A stretch of DNA of 7,815 bases from Spirochaetaceae bacterium (GCA_016794765.1 JAEUJG010000344.1:1-7815), one strand, 5' to 3'; counted from the first letter of the stretch, positions 1 through 5,392 are shown. A program made the numbers and translations. Notes: a model not told the origin generated them from the letters alone.

Positions 1-2
1 CG

Positions 3-551
3 GCGCTCGAGGAAATCCTTTGCGAGCTGGAAGGCGCGGAAGCCCTCGTCATGGACCTCCGCTTCAACGGCGGCGGTCGGGACGGCCACTCCCTCGCGAT
101 CCTCTCGCGCCTCGTGGCAGAAAGGACGCTCGCGTGGACCAAGGAGGCGCGCTCGGGCCCGGGCTGGACTCCCCAAGCGAGCCGGTACGTCGAGCCCTCG
201 CAGGGAAGGCGCTGGACGAAGCCGATCTACGTCCTCACGAGCGGCCTCACCGCGAGCGCGGCGGAGACCTTCGCCCTCGGCCTCTCCGCGAGGCCCGGCG
301 TCGTCTTCGTCGGCGAGCCGAGCGCGGGCATCTTCTCGGACATGCTCCCGCGGCGCCTCCCCAACGGCTGGATCGCCACCCTCTCCAACGAGCGCTACCG
401 CGGCCCCGACGGAAGCCGCCCCGAGGGCCTGGGCATCCGGCCCGGGGTCGAGGCGCCGATGGATCCCGCCCTCGCCGCGGCGGGCCGCGATCCCGCCCTC
501 GACGCCGTCATGCGGCTCGAGGCCGAACGGCGCCGAGGCGGGAGGCCCTAG
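3..551 (+). CDS. S41-family (Tricorn/IRBP-like) serine peptidase, C-terminal part, cut by left edge
   Basis: Partial: the frame is open from base 3 and ends at TAG 549-551, about 182 codons visible; the true start lies outside the window. The fragment opens with the S41 strand motif DLRFNGGG (54-77). It continues with the nucleophile segment TSGLTASAAE, where the Ser of TASAAE (codon 255-257) is the likely catalytic serine, then VGEPSAG (309-329), LPNG, and a closing EGLGIRP segment. CtpA/Tsp-type S41A peptidases have a catalytic Lys just after the GEP-like segment; here the residue after SAG is Ile. The LPNGW...EGLGI tail instead fits the S41B (Tricorn core/IRBP-like) branch, which uses a Ser-His-Ser-Glu arrangement. 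The visible part is the catalytic core end with an Ala/Arg-rich tail. Signal peptide, PDZ domain and substrate cannot be judged. It is likely an exported or periplasmic peptidase, by family. It converges on the osmC-like gene with overlapping stops. Confidence 0.85.
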   Translation, partial: ALEEILCELEGAEALVMDLRFNGGGRDGHSLAILSRLVAERTLAWTKEARSGPGWTPQASRYVEPSQGRRWTKPIYVLTSGLTASAAETFALGLSARPGVVFVGEPSAGIFSDMLPRRLPNGWIATLSNERYRGPDGSRPEGLGIRPGVEAPMDPALAAAGRDPALDAVMRLEAERRRGGRP

Positions 552-985
552 GCGACCGCGCTCGCGACCCGGGCGGCGACCTCCACCTCGACGTTGCCCG
601 CGATCGCGAGCCACACGGGCGAGAGGCCCTTGGCGGTCTCCACGAAGGCCGCGAGCTCGGCCTCGGAGGTGTCGGGGGAGTCGAGCTCGACCTCGACGCG
701 GATCTTCGCGAGGGAGAGGGGCTTCTCCCGCTTCTCGCCCGCGGCGCGCATCGAGTAGGACTCGACACGCTTGCCCGACTTCCTGAGGAGGAAGACGACG
801 CAGGTGCTCACGCAGCCGCCGAAGGCGAGGAGGAGGAGCTCGAGGCCCCGGAAGCCCTCGCCGTCGCCCGCGGGCGGAAGGTAGTCGATGGGGAGGGGCC
901 GGCCCGGATTGGTGGCGGAAATTCCCTCGAAGAGGACCTTCTGGTTCCTGAGCGTGACGACCGTCACGAGCGCGCTTGCGTCCAT
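548..985 (-). CDS. OsmC-like protein (OsmC/Ohr/YhfA superfamily), second cysteine replaced by Ser
   Basis: A 145-aa protein of normal OsmC-family length. Members are homodimers, many of them thiol peroxidases reducing organic hydroperoxides in the cytoplasm with a Cys pair. Visible hallmarks are the helix with LLLAFGGCVSTC (residues 51-62; GGC Cys58 is the conserved family cysteine), followed by the beta-strand region IRVEVEL (95-101) and the C-terminal segment LSPVWLAIAGNVEVEV (121-136). Where the family normally has CPV, this protein has Ser122-Pro-Val, so the usual second cysteine is missing. A second Cys (Cys62) sits four residues after Cys58 instead. Start: ATG at 985 with a strong Shine-Dalgarno AAGGAG (992-997) at 6 nt, inside the 3' end of the araC-type gene, which this gene overlaps by 22 bp. 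Translation is therefore probably coupled to the regulator. The exact subfamily (YhfA-like or OsmC-like) and activity are inferred. A non-peroxidase role is possible given the missing residue. Confidence 0.88.
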   Translation of the reverse strand: MDASALVTVVTLRNQKVLFEGISATNPGRPLPIDYLPPAGDGEGFRGLELLLLAFGGCVSTCVVFLLRKSGKRVESYSMRAAGEKREKPLSLAKIRVEVELDSPDTSEAELAAFVETAKGLSPVWLAIAGNVEVEVAARVASAVA

Positions 986-1866
986 CCGCTTCTCCTTGCG
1001 CGAGAAATGTGCGGACCCCGGTACCGGGCGTCCTGGGGAGCAGTATCGCCGCGCGCGCGGGAGAAATCTTGTACGTTTCGGACATTCGAAGGGAGCTCGC
1101 CGCAGATTTCACGGAATTCCCTGAGGAAGTGGGGCTGGTCGTAGTAGCCCGCCTCCTGGGCGGCCCAGCTTCCCGCGAGCTCGGGGTGGCGCAAGACGAG
1201 GTCGAGGGCGCGCTGGAAGCGCACGATCCGCGAGAAGGCCTTGGGCTGAAGGCCCTGGCCCGCCAGGAAGAGGCGGGAGAACTGCCGGACGGAGAGACCG
1301 GCGTCCTCCGCGAGGAGGGCGACGGGCTTCGTCCCACCGTGGAGATAGATGTTCCCGAGGGCCTTGGAAAAGCGCTCGTCCCGTTCGAAGAGGCCCTTTT
1401 CGGCGCGGGCGAGGAGCCAGGCCTCGGCGACCGCGACGCGGGCCGCCGTGGAGCGGGCCTCCGCGAGCCGGCCCTCGAGCTCGGCGGCCGCGTTTCCGCC
1501 GAGATCCGAGAAGGAAGGCGAGCGGTCCTGGAACTCCGAAAGCGGGAGGCGGAAGAAGCGCCCGATCGCGCCCGGGGCGAAGCGGATGCCGAAGAAATCC
1601 GAGCCGGGCAGCATCGGCGCCACGATGGTCCGGGTCGCGATGCCAAGCAGCTTGAGGTACTGGAAGCGGGAAAAATCGAAGTAGAGATCGGCGCAGAGGT
1701 CGGGGAAGGCGCGATACGTAAAGTCCACCGGACCGCGGGGGGAGGAGAAGCTCCAGTAGCAGTGGACCAGGCCCGCAAGCTCCCCGCCGGGCGGGTATTC
1801 CCGGTAGTCGACCGCTTGGCTCGCGCAGCCCATCGCGGGTTGTCGCGGCCGATAGAGCCCGCTCAC
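964..1866 (-). CDS. AraC-family transcriptional regulator with DUF6597-like N-terminal domain
   Basis: 300 aa from the GTG at 1866, or 289 aa from the ATG at 1833. Residues about 18-115 (YREYPPGGELAGLVHCYWSF through SDFFGIRFAPGAIGRFF) look like the DUF6597 sensor-type domain often found before AraC DNA-binding domains. The C-terminal half carries two helix-turn-helix units: HTH1 about 182-203 (LLAEDAGLSVRQFSRLF) and HTH2 about 232-252 (AAQEAGYYDQPHFLREF), then the family signature FREICGELPSNVR. Its job is to bind DNA as a one-component regulator; the ligand is unknown. The gene runs into the osmC-like gene with a 22-bp overlap, so that gene is a likely target or partner. After about residue 263 there is a 37-residue Arg-rich tail beyond the usual end of the domain. 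Neither start has a good ribosome site; the ATG at 1833 would keep the whole sensor domain. A promoter-like TTGACA lies just upstream (1896-1901). Confidence 0.9.
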   Translation of the reverse strand: MSGLYRPRQPAMGCASQAVDYREYPPGGELAGLVHCYWSFSSPRGPVDFTYRAFPDLCADLYFDFSRFQYLKLLGIATRTIVAPMLPGSDFFGIRFAPGAIGRFFRLPLSEFQDRSPSFSDLGGNAAAELEGRLAEARSTAARVAVAEAWLLARAEKGLFERDERFSKALGNIYLHGGTKPVALLAEDAGLSVRQFSRLFLAGQGLQPKAFSRIVRFQRALDLVLRHPELAGSWAAQEAGYYDQPHFLREFREICGELPSNVRNVQDFSRARGDTAPQDARYRGPHISRARRSGWTQARS

Positions 1867-1872
1867 GCCGCA

Positions 1873-1901
1873 ATGGTCGCTCCGCGCGGGAAGCCTGTCA
1901 A
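1873..1901 (-). promoter_or_regulatory. Candidate promoter of the araC-osmC-like pair
   Basis: On the minus strand there is a perfect TTGACA (1901-1896), a 17-bp spacer, then GACCAT (1878-1873), a weak -10 (3 of 6 matches). Transcription would begin at about the GTG at 1866, implying either a leaderless message or use of the downstream ATG at 1833. The -35 lies inside a short dyad CCTG-N5-CAGG (1894-1906), a possible operator for autoregulation. Only the -35 is strong. Confidence 0.3.
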
Positions 1902-1953
1902 TCAGGGGCCGCCGCCCGCGCGGCGAAGGATTGCGTGCGCGCCGGGGGCTGGT

Positions 1954-2580
1954 TCACGCCCCCCCGCGTCGCTCCCGCGACACACGCGCGCGGAACTTCC
2001 CGAGGATGAGGGCGAAGAAACCGAAAATGAAGCCCGCGCCGAGGAGGCTGAGGCTCACAAGGTCGCGGATCCAAAGCGCGGGATCGCTTCCCAGCCAAGC
2101 GGCCGTGACGGCGGACTCGCCGAAGCTCACGAGACCCATAACCAGGAAGCCGAGCGAGAGGGCGGGAAGGGCATGAAGGCCGCTGTAGGCCCAGAGCCAA
2201 ACGAGGGCCCCGAGACCGGCGAGACCGATGGCGGCGCTGGGGAGTCCGAGTGGGACAAGCCAGGCGACCGCGGGCGTCATCGCCTGGACGAGGCCGAGAT
2301 AAGCCGGCACCGTGACGACCGCGGCGAGCCAGGAAAGGGCGAGGCGGTGGCGCCGCGCCAGGAAAAGTGGCGCGAGGACGAACCAGGTCATGGCGGTACC
2401 CCCGATGGCGTAGAGGGACCAGGTCAGGCCTTTCGCCACAGCGAGATTGACGACCATGGGCACGAAGGCCCCGAAGCCGAGGATAAGGCTGATGATGGCG
2501 AAGGCGAGCTTGCGCCCGCGGGGGCGCCCCTTCCCCGGGCCCGCGTGGCCGTTCTTGTCGTCGAGTGCTTCGTCGCTCAA
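1954..2580 (-). CDS. Six-helix integral membrane protein of unknown function
   Basis: 208 aa. I do not recognise the function. The N-terminus is hydrophilic (residues 1-23, with K17, R19, R21, R23, K24 just before the first helix). Six hydrophobic segments follow at roughly 24-48, 55-76, 79-99, 105-130, 137-155 and 173-195, then a basic tail (KFRARVSRERR). Basic residues at both ends, with an even helix number, predict both termini in the cytoplasm. There are no cysteines, no nucleotide-binding motif and no clear transporter signature. The general pattern is loosely like small DUF6320-type membrane proteins, which I do not assert. The start is TTG at 2580: it has a strong GGAGG (2586-2590) 5 nt upstream, and the next Met is in the first membrane segment. 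It sits between a chemoreceptor and a regulator gene, with gaps of 228 and 87 bp, so it is probably its own transcription unit. Confidence 0.78.
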   Translation of the reverse strand: MSDEALDDKNGHAGPGKGRPRGRKLAFAIISLILGFGAFVPMVVNLAVAKGLTWSLYAIGGTAMTWFVLAPLFLARRHRLALSWLAAVVTVPAYLGLVQAMTPAVAWLVPLGLPSAAIGLAGLGALVWLWAYSGLHALPALSLGFLVMGLVSFGESAVTAAWLGSDPALWIRDLVSLSLLGAGFIFGFFALILGKFRARVSRERRGGA

Positions 2581-2585
2581 TGTTT

Positions 2586-2590
2586 CCTCC
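2586..2590 (-). promoter_or_regulatory. Ribosome binding site fixing the TTG start of the six-helix membrane protein
   Basis: GGAGG on the minus strand, 5 nt before the TTG at 2580. It is the only good Shine-Dalgarno near this reading frame and is the reason a TTG start is preferred. Confidence 0.7.
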
Positions 2591-2646
2591 CCATTGGAAC
2601 CTTCGTGGAGGCCTCATCGGCGAGACCGGCGAATTCCCCCACATCC

Positions 2647-2675
2647 ACCATACGCCACCAGGCCCAAAAAATCAG
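2647..2675 (-). promoter_or_regulatory. Possible promoter for the six-helix membrane protein gene
   Basis: TATGGT at 2652-2647 (4 of 6 to TATAAT), with CTGATT (2675-2670, 3 of 6 to TTGACA) 17 bp upstream and a T-rich spacer start. The same GTATGGT word occurs in the pstS upstream region. The rest of the 228-bp gap between the chemoreceptor stop and this gene (2581-2808) shows no convincing terminator or small gene. Confidence 0.25.
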
Positions 2676-2808
2676 GCCGTTTCGCGCTGGACCGCGCGGA
2701 TCGGCCGGCTCGTCGGCATGCCGCGGCCGGCTCCGCGGCGCTTGGCGACATCGGGGAAACATTCCGCAGGTCCCCCGCCGGCCTGAGAGCGGGCCATCGG
2801 GGCCAGCC

Positions 2809-4623
2809 CTACCGCCCGGGCGCTCCGCCGAGGGCGCCGAGCAGCTCGCCCACCGCGGCGGCCCCCCGCTCGTTGCGCGCGCCGAGTTCGCGCATCGCGT
2901 CCAGTCGGTCTTCGATCGCGGCCAGGCTCCGATGGATTCCCTCCAAGCGGCTTGCGGCGCTCCGGGAACCCTCGATCAGGCTGTCCATCCCCCGCGTGAC
3001 CCGCGTCGCGGCCTCACGGGAGGCTTCGGACGAAGAGGCCGCCGCCGCCGATTCCCCGGACATGGCGGCGAGGGCCTCGAGCACGGCGCCCGAGGCGGCG
3101 GCCTCGGCGGAAAGCCGCCGGTCGAGGCCGACGATGGCGTCCTCGACCTCGGCCAGGGAGGCGGCCATGGCCGCGAAGGCGGACTCCGAGGCGACCGCGG
3201 CCGCGGCGCTCCGCGCGGAGATGGCGGCGGTTTCGCCGAGTACGGCGGCGACCTCGCCGCTGCGCTCCGCCGATTCTTCCGCGAGGCGGCGGATCTCCCC
3301 GGCGAGCACCTCGAAGCCGCGGCCATAGCCGCCCGCGTGCGCCGCCTCGATGGCCGCGTTGAGGGCCAGGATGGAGGTACGGTCGGCGACATCGGCGATG
3401 AGGGCGTTGGCCGCCCCAAGCCGCTCTTGCCGCTCGGCGAGCTCGCGGGACAGCTCGGCGAGTTCGGCCAGGCGCGCGCCGCCCTCGGCGGCTCGGGAGC
3501 GGAGCTCGGCTCCGAGGCCGGCCGCGCGGGTGGAGGAACCGGCCGCGAGCGCCAGTCCCCGCGCCATCCCCTCCACCGCCTCTTTCGCCGCGGAGGCGCG
3601 ACCGAGCACGGACGCGGATCGAGCCGCGAGGCTCCTCGATTCGCGCTCGATGAGGGAGGACTCCTCGCGGCCCGACTTGAAGGCGGTTAGCCGGCGGCTC
3701 GCTTCCTCCTCCGCCGAACCGGCTTCCGCGGAAATCTCCCTCGCGGCGACGGAAACCGCCGCGAGGCCCTCGGCAAGCTCCGTGGAAGCGGAGCCGAGGG
3801 CCACCATGGCCGCTCCCGCCCTGCCCACGTCGCGCGACACGCGCTCCGCGAAGGCGTTGAAGGACTCGGCCGCCAGCCCGACCTCGTCGCGGCCTTGGGC
3901 GGAGATGCGGGCGGAAAGCACGCCTTCCCGTCCGCCGTCGCCGGCGGCCAGGGCGCGAAGGGCGGTCGAAAGGCGCGCCAGCGGAGCCAAGGAGGCGCCG
4001 AGGATCAGTTCGGCGGCCAAGGTGATGAGGAGGACAGCCGCCGCCGCCGCGCCGAGGATCGCAAGAACGCTTTTCTTCCGCTCCGCCGCGACGGCCTCGT
4101 CGACGAAACTTCGGGGCAAGCCGAGAAAAACCAGGCCGATCGCTTCGTCATCGAGGCCAAGGAGCGGGGAGAAGGAGGCGAAGTACTCCGCCTCAAGGAT
4201 ACGCTCGCGGCCGAGCCGGGCTTCCCCCGAGGCTGCCGGCGAGTCTTCGGCCAATCGGCTTCCCACGACCCCCTCCAGGCTGGACACGACCGCGCGATAG
4301 CCTTGGGGCTCACGGACATAGATGATGGATTCCACGCCGAGGTCCCGCTTCAGGGCCGCCGGGAGTTCAGCCCGTCCTTGCAGCGGCACGAGATTCCGGT
4401 CGACGAGCTCCCCGCCCGCGAGGAGGATCTTGCCGTAGTAGGTTCGCACGTAGTGGCCGACGGAGCGCGAATCCGCCTCGAGTTTCAGGCCGAAGGCCTT
4501 GTCGGCGACGCGGTCGGCGAAGCCCGCCAAGCCGGAGAATTGGACGGCGACGATGGCCGCGGCGAGGATGATTCCTTCCGCCAGGATGAGGGCGCGCAAT
4601 CGCCCCCGTATGCCAAGTGTCAT
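2809..4623 (-). CDS. Methyl-accepting chemotaxis protein with Cache-type sensor
   Basis: A transmembrane chemoreceptor that senses a ligand outside the inner membrane and signals through CheW/CheA. From the ATG at 4623 it is 604 aa. Order of parts: TM1 about 12-30; extracytoplasmic sensor about 35-180, resembling Cache_3-Cache_2 (features include YYGKILLAGGELVDRN, a GVESIIYV strand and the closing FSPLLGLDDEAIGLVFLGL); TM2 about 186-208; HAMP about 209-262; then the long coiled-coil signalling domain. Its hairpin tip (about 405-450) reads ADRTSILALNAAIEAA then HAGGYGRGFEVLAGEIRRLA. There is no C-terminal CheR-binding pentapeptide. An in-frame ATG at 4656 would add 11 residues, but only the 4623 ATG has a Shine-Dalgarno (AAAGGAG, 4635-4641, spacing a little long at 11 nt) and places TM1 close to the N-terminus. 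The ligand is unknown. No other chemotaxis gene is nearby, so it is an orphan receptor. An upstream 11-bp-pitch repeat like that of pstS hints at phosphate control. Confidence 0.93.
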   Translation of the reverse strand: MTLGIRGRLRALILAEGIILAAAIVAVQFSGLAGFADRVADKAFGLKLEADSRSVGHYVRTYYGKILLAGGELVDRNLVPLQGRAELPAALKRDLGVESIIYVREPQGYRAVVSSLEGVVGSRLAEDSPAASGEARLGRERILEAEYFASFSPLLGLDDEAIGLVFLGLPRSFVDEAVAAERKKSVLAILGAAAAAVLLITLAAELILGASLAPLARLSTALRALAAGDGGREGVLSARISAQGRDEVGLAAESFNAFAERVSRDVGRAGAAMVALGSASTELAEGLAAVSVAAREISAEAGSAEEEASRRLTAFKSGREESSLIERESRSLAARSASVLGRASAAKEAVEGMARGLALAAGSSTRAAGLGAELRSRAAEGGARLAELAELSRELAERQERLGAANALIADVADRTSILALNAAIEAAHAGGYGRGFEVLAGEIRRLAEESAERSGEVAAVLGETAAISARSAAAAVASESAFAAMAASLAEVEDAIVGLDRRLSAEAAASGAVLEALAAMSGESAAAASSSEASREAATRVTRGMDSLIEGSRSAASRLEGIHRSLAAIEDRLDAMRELGARNERGAAAVGELLGALGGAPGR

Positions 4624-4634
4624 CGGTGGTACCG

Positions 4635-4641
4635 CTCCTTT
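4635..4641 (-). promoter_or_regulatory. Ribosome binding site deciding the chemoreceptor start
   Basis: AAAGGAG on the minus strand, 11 nt before the ATG at 4623. No comparable site precedes the upstream in-frame ATG at 4656. Confidence 0.55.
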
Positions 4642-4689
4642 GCCTGGCCGAAGCATGGCCGCGCGGAAGCGGTGAAAGGGTTAGTCTCT

Positions 4690-4706
4690 CGTCAATTTTC
4701 GGTCAA
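4690..4706 (-). promoter_or_regulatory. 11-bp-pitch direct repeat upstream of the chemoreceptor gene (candidate Pho box)
   Basis: On the minus strand, TTGACC (4706-4701), five bases GAAAA, then TTGACG (4695-4690): two near-identical hexamers exactly 11 bp apart, ending 66 nt before the ATG at 4623. Read on the + strand it is GTCA-ATTTT-CG-GTCA, which shares the GTCA, A/T-rich spacer and pitch of the PhoB box. It has the same TTRACC-N5-YTRACR form as the repeat before pstS. Neither TTGAC hexamer has a good -10 at normal spacing, so they are less likely to be plain -35 elements. Confidence 0.35.
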
Positions 4707-4735
4707 TACGCGAAGGAGGGAGCGAAACGAGCATC

Positions 4736-4780
4736 CCGCGAGCCGGCGGAAGGGGACCGCCAACTTGCCGTCGCTCGCGG
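4736..4780. other. Nested inverted repeat between the YbaN-like and chemoreceptor genes
   Basis: Outer arms CCGCGAGC (4736-4743) and GCTCGCGG (4773-4780) are perfectly complementary over 8 bp. Inside them GGCGG (4745-4749) and CCGCC (4757-4761) form a second stem with a 7-nt loop. It begins 8 bp past the YbaN-like stop on the minus strand and could fold in that transcript. No T-run follows, so it is not a standard intrinsic terminator; it may be a 3' stabiliser, attenuator or factor-assisted terminator. Confidence 0.4.
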
Positions 4781-4787
4781 AACAAGC

Positions 4788-5210
4788 TCAGTCCGCCCGG
4801 GGCTTGCCCGCTTCCATGCGCTCGAGCGTCTCGCGGGAAAGCGGCTTCAGCCGCATCAAATGGGTGGTCACGATCACGCAAACCGCAAGAAGAAGGAGGC
4901 GGAGCCGGAGGTCGTCCGTCGCGAGGAAGGCCGAGGAACCGGTCGCCGTCCAGAGGAAGATGATCGAGAGGATCTTCGTCCTGACGGTCACGGCCCCTTC
5001 TTCCTTGTAGGCGCGGAGGTGGGCGCCGAAGAGCTTGTTCCGGAGGAGAAGTCCGTGGAGCCGGCTCGACCCCCGGGCGAAGCAGGCGGTCGCCAGGAGA
5101 AGAAGCGGGGTCGTCGGCAACAAGGGCAGGAGGAGGCCGACCAAGGCAAGCGCCAGGGCCAGAATGCCGAGGAGGACAAATACCTGGTTGAGGATCGAGG
5201 GCTTGGGCAT
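4788..5210 (-). CDS. YbaN/DUF454-family small inner-membrane protein
   Basis: 140 aa, slightly longer than E. coli YbaN (about 125). The family signature is clear near the N-terminus: LVGLLLPLLPTTPLLLLATA then CFARGSSRLHGLLLRNKLFG (residues 23-62). This is followed by a YKEEGAVTVRTK segment and two further hydrophobic stretches (about 78-98 and 101-119). The hydrophobic stretch at 8-40 can form one or two helices, giving three or four membrane passes. The molecular function of the family is not established. The ATG at 5210 has a good ribosome site, AGAGGAG (5217-5223) at 6 nt. It is divergent from pstS across a shared 260-bp control region and is followed after 164 bp by the chemoreceptor gene, with a hairpin and a repeat element between them. 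Co-transcription with the receptor is therefore possible but not required. Confidence 0.9.
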   Translation of the reverse strand: MPKPSILNQVFVLLGILALALALVGLLLPLLPTTPLLLLATACFARGSSRLHGLLLRNKLFGAHLRAYKEEGAVTVRTKILSIIFLWTATGSSAFLATDDLRLRLLLLAVCVIVTTHLMRLKPLSRETLERMEAGKPRAD

Positions 5211-5280
5211 GTCGCGCTCCTCTCAGGAAAGCGCCGCCGGAGAAACGGAAACGGCCTTTCCCTTTTGGGTAGTATCGCCT

Positions 5281-5306
5281 GAAAACGCGGGAGCGCAAGC
5301 GTTTTC
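5281..5306. promoter_or_regulatory. Perfect 8-bp inverted repeat in the divergent ybaN-like/pstS control region
   Basis: GAAAACGC (5281-5288), 10-bp centre, GCGTTTTC (5299-5306). The arms are perfectly complementary. On the minus strand the centre contains TTGCGC, which with GATACT 16 bp further on forms a weak candidate promoter for the YbaN-like gene, so a protein bound to the dyad would cover its -35. No T-run follows on either strand, which argues for an operator rather than a terminator. Confidence 0.4.
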
Positions 5307-5346
5307 GTCGCAGCGGCGGGCCGGCCGGGCTCGCCGGGGCCGACCC

Positions 5347-5370
5347 GTGCCGAAACCCGCGCCGCGGCAC
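5347..5370. other. Short inverted repeat just upstream of the pstS Pho-box-like element
   Basis: GTGCCG (5347-5352) and CGGCAC (5365-5370) are perfectly complementary with a 12-bp centre. It ends 5 bp before the 11-bp-pitch repeat. In such GC-rich DNA a 6-bp dyad is expected by chance fairly often. Confidence 0.2.
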
Positions 5371-5375
5371 CGGCT

Positions 5376-5392
5376 TTAACCATTTCCTAACA
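5376..5392 (+). promoter_or_regulatory. Candidate Pho box of the pst operon
   Basis: TTAACC (5376-5381), five bases ATTTC, CTAACA (5387-5392): hexamers at an 11-bp pitch, as in PhoB/PhoP-type boxes. They are close to the TTAACA-like repeats with 5-bp gaps known for Bacillus subtilis PhoP. The run 5375-5397 is the most A/T-rich part of the upstream region. If TATGGT at 5424-5429 is the -10, the box lies at about -60 to -44, suitable for an activator. Confidence 0.45.

Noticed and set aside
20..1144. 374-codon + strand frame over the peptidase and OsmC region
   Set aside because: Composition is Arg/Pro/Gly-rich, and it overlaps two genes with clear family motifs in other frames.
2661..2677. 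GGCC...AAAAAA...GGCC as a terminator after the chemoreceptor gene
   Set aside because: The A/T run lies inside the possible loop rather than after the stem, and the arms are only the self-complementary GGCC. It is better read as a direct repeat (CAGGCC).
2577..2762. 61-codon minus-strand frame whose TGA overlaps the TTG start of the membrane protein (possible leader peptide)
   Set aside because: Composition looks random, there is no well-placed ribosome site, and the overlap is easily explained by chance. The membrane protein has its own strong ribosome site.
976..3690. 904-codon open frame on the + strand
   Set aside because: It runs antisense to the AraC-type, membrane protein and chemoreceptor genes, is dominated by Arg/Gly/Glu/Ala without domains, and spans their intergenic gaps. 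It is a GC-rich shadow frame.
4624..4656. Upstream ATG at 4656 as the chemoreceptor start (615 aa)
   Set aside because: It has no ribosome site and would put a polar 11-residue stretch in front. The ATG at 4623 has AAAGGAG upstream.
4678..4706. Ordinary sigma-70 promoter (TTGACC with TAACCC) or sigma-28 promoter for the chemoreceptor
   Set aside because: The -10 matches only 2 of 6 positions, and no sigma-28-type GCCGATAA element is present; the repeat reading fits better.
5311..5345. GC-rich CGGCC/GGCCG potential hairpin upstream of pstS
   Set aside because: Short arms in very GC-rich DNA with no T-run; not distinguishable from background.
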